Below are positions 63,035-64,000 of a stretch of DNA of 64,000 nt, in pieces (the first letter of the stretch is position 1; every line of letters begins with the position of its first letter). Under the pieces are notes generated by a model. The model saw nothing but the letters and a program-made list of their open reading frames with translations. It made no database searches and was not told the DNA's origin. A program made the position numbers and the translations under genes. Origin of the DNA: Branchipolynoe longqiensis (taxonomy: Eukaryota; Annelida; Polychaeta; Phyllodocida; Polynoidae); NCBI GenBank assembly GCA_030323885.1, contig CM059202.1, positions 47,572,849 to 47,636,848 on the forward strand, in the 5' to 3' direction.

Positions 63035-63350
63035 GAAGAAGACTTTACAATGTTTAGTTTGACGTAACTTTCATTTTAAATGGCTAACTTTTGAGATATT
63101 TGACGTGCAACCATGCACAAATAATTTTGGGAAGCACGTCAAAGTTCTGATGCTAGAGCCTTCTGCAGTAACAGGTTCTATTAAATTGACTCAGTATATA
63201 CTTAATATTTGTTTGTTTAACGACCCCAAAAGCCCAGCCAATGTTTAATAATTGCACCAGGATCTAAGTAAGATACCTAGAAAACAAATCTAGATAATTG
63301 CTTTGGTTTTGAAAATGTGATGTTTTCATTGGAGTATGCAGATTTGATAC
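63035..63350 (-). mobile_element. MITE-A copy with a small SINE-tail-like insertion
   Basis: 'tgacgtaactttcattttaa', 'gcagtaacaggttctattaa' and 'gaaaatgtgatgttttcatt' are MITE-A. In the middle, 'tttgtttgtttaacgacccc' (63212-63231) resembles the end of a widespread mollusc repeat tail. Confidence 0.7.
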
Positions 63351-63784
63351 ACAGCGAAGGAGGAAGTCAAGGCAGGAAGTGGAAATAAAAAGCACTTTAT
63401 TATATATAAAGTGGGGGACAATGTACAATGAGGGTATATAGGGATATAAGCAATGTACAATAGGGTAATGATATAATAACGTGAATGGTAAAATGAGGGG
63501 AGGGGCCCCGAAGAGCCCTCCGCCCTATAAGGTAAGAACAGAAAGTAAGGGTGGGTGGGTGGAGAAAATAACCAGGGAGTGCGTCTGGCTGGGCGTGGAG
63601 GCGTAGTGGCTGGAGGAGGCAGGGGAGCCGCTTATAAGGCAGAGGAAAAGGGGGGGGGGGGTTATGTAACCCCAACGGTCGGCGGCGGGCAGGAACGGGC
63701 CGGGGGGGGCACTCCTCCTTCACTGCGAATCAAACGCAATGCAAGCATTCCAACCAATTTGGGCATCCATGTACAGAATCTGAC
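63351..63784. other. G-rich, unclassified insert between MITE-A pieces
   Basis: This 430-bp segment is much more GC-rich than the MITE-A on both sides. It has 'aataaaaagcactttattat' near its left edge and GC-rich, CpG-containing sequence at right. It might be a solo LTR or another element; no terminal repeat could be fixed. Confidence 0.4.
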
Positions 63785-63950
63785 GCGTAACCTTGAGCAG
63801 TAACAAGTTCTATTAAATTGACTCAATTGACCTTCTACGCAGCAACAAATACTTAATAAATGCATCTGTATCTAATTTGGATATGTAGGATCAAATGTAG
63901 CAAAATTGTTGTTTCTATCAAATTTGATGCTTTGGTGATAGGCTGTGTAC
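63785..63950 (-). mobile_element. MITE-A part
   Basis: 'gagcagtaacaagttctatt', 'caacaaatacttaataaatg' and 'ggatatgtaggatcaaatgt' are family landmarks in reverse orientation. The right end is decayed. Confidence 0.7.
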
Positions 63951-64000
63951 AGCCGGCTCCAACAATAGACGGACGGAAGAACAAAGAAGACAAGGAACGT

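Noticed and set aside
1..64000. Bacterial-type operon, defence system, phage or toxin locus
   Set aside because: No closely spaced coding genes, ribosome binding sites or prokaryotic families are visible; introns, SINEs and LINEs point to an animal genome.

Overview
This window looks like intergenic and intronic DNA from an animal genome, most likely a mollusc or another lophotrochozoan. The reasons are spliced exons with GT/AG borders, extracellular cysteine-rich modules joined by phase-1 introns, non-LTR retrotransposons, many tRNA-derived SINEs, dozens of short inverted-repeat elements (MITEs) and long tandem arrays. One SINE type (copies near 5.9 and 54.8 kb) matches, as far as I remember, a SINE widespread in gastropods and other molluscs; that placement is recollection, not a search. 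Two assembly gaps of about 500 N lie at 16055-16551 and 40631-41128.

The one host gene I can support lies on the + strand between about 3.3 and 15.4 kb. Its visible exons encode a fibronectin-type-II-like module (3317-3489), a second degenerate module of the same kind (4976-5176), two PAN/apple-like modules of identical 252-bp length (7335-7586 and 12075-12326), and three very short exons of 39, 12 and 18 bp (8936-8974, 9931-9942, 15375-15392) that encode Gly/Ala/Thr/Pro-rich linkers. All borders except the end of the first exon are phase 1, so modules can be added or skipped without a frame change. The gene is incomplete at both ends: no signal peptide, start codon or terminal exon is visible. 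Its introns hold SINEs, MITEs and an unusual GC-rich island at 12.5-14.2 kb.

From 15.4 kb to the end I see no host gene. LINE remains of one CR1/Jockey-like type occur at 1-1015 (-), 23.06-23.95 kb (+, 3' end), and 37.55-40.63 kb (-, endonuclease plus reverse transcriptase, frameshifted). A related second LINE, at 35.6-37.53 kb (-), is interrupted by the first. Their 3' tails resemble the tail of one SINE family, which suggests the SINE borrows the LINE machinery. SINE families, named here only for this window: SINE-A (Leu/Ser-like head, tail ending near 'gttgctaggacgtaaaac'), SINE-B (head 'ggtggtgtaatggttagcac'), SINE-C (head with an Arg-CCT-like anticodon arm) and SINE-D (mollusc type).

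The main MITE family (MITE-A) has ends 'agctgcatagtccgat' flanked by TTAA and about 15 to 18 copies or pieces. Other families have Harbinger-like, mariner-like, 'TGTCACAC' and long foldback ends. Tandem arrays occupy much of the rest: 41 bp (2.8 kb), 19 bp (17.5-18.2 kb), 12 bp (19.2-19.8 kb), 10-11 bp (27.9-28.2 kb), 40 bp (30.4-31.4 kb), 9 bp and longer units (33.2-34.3 kb), polypyrimidine (34.8-35.5 kb), 10 bp grading into 89 bp (41.8-44.8 kb), 31 bp (46.05-46.4 kb) and 65 bp (52.4-54.2 kb). The long open frames across these arrays are repeat artefacts. The clearest things to follow up are the microexon-linked modular gene, a 19-bp satellite that grew out of a MITE, nested transposons that can be taken apart to the base, the GC-rich intronic island, and a 780-bp near-perfect foldback at 61 kb.
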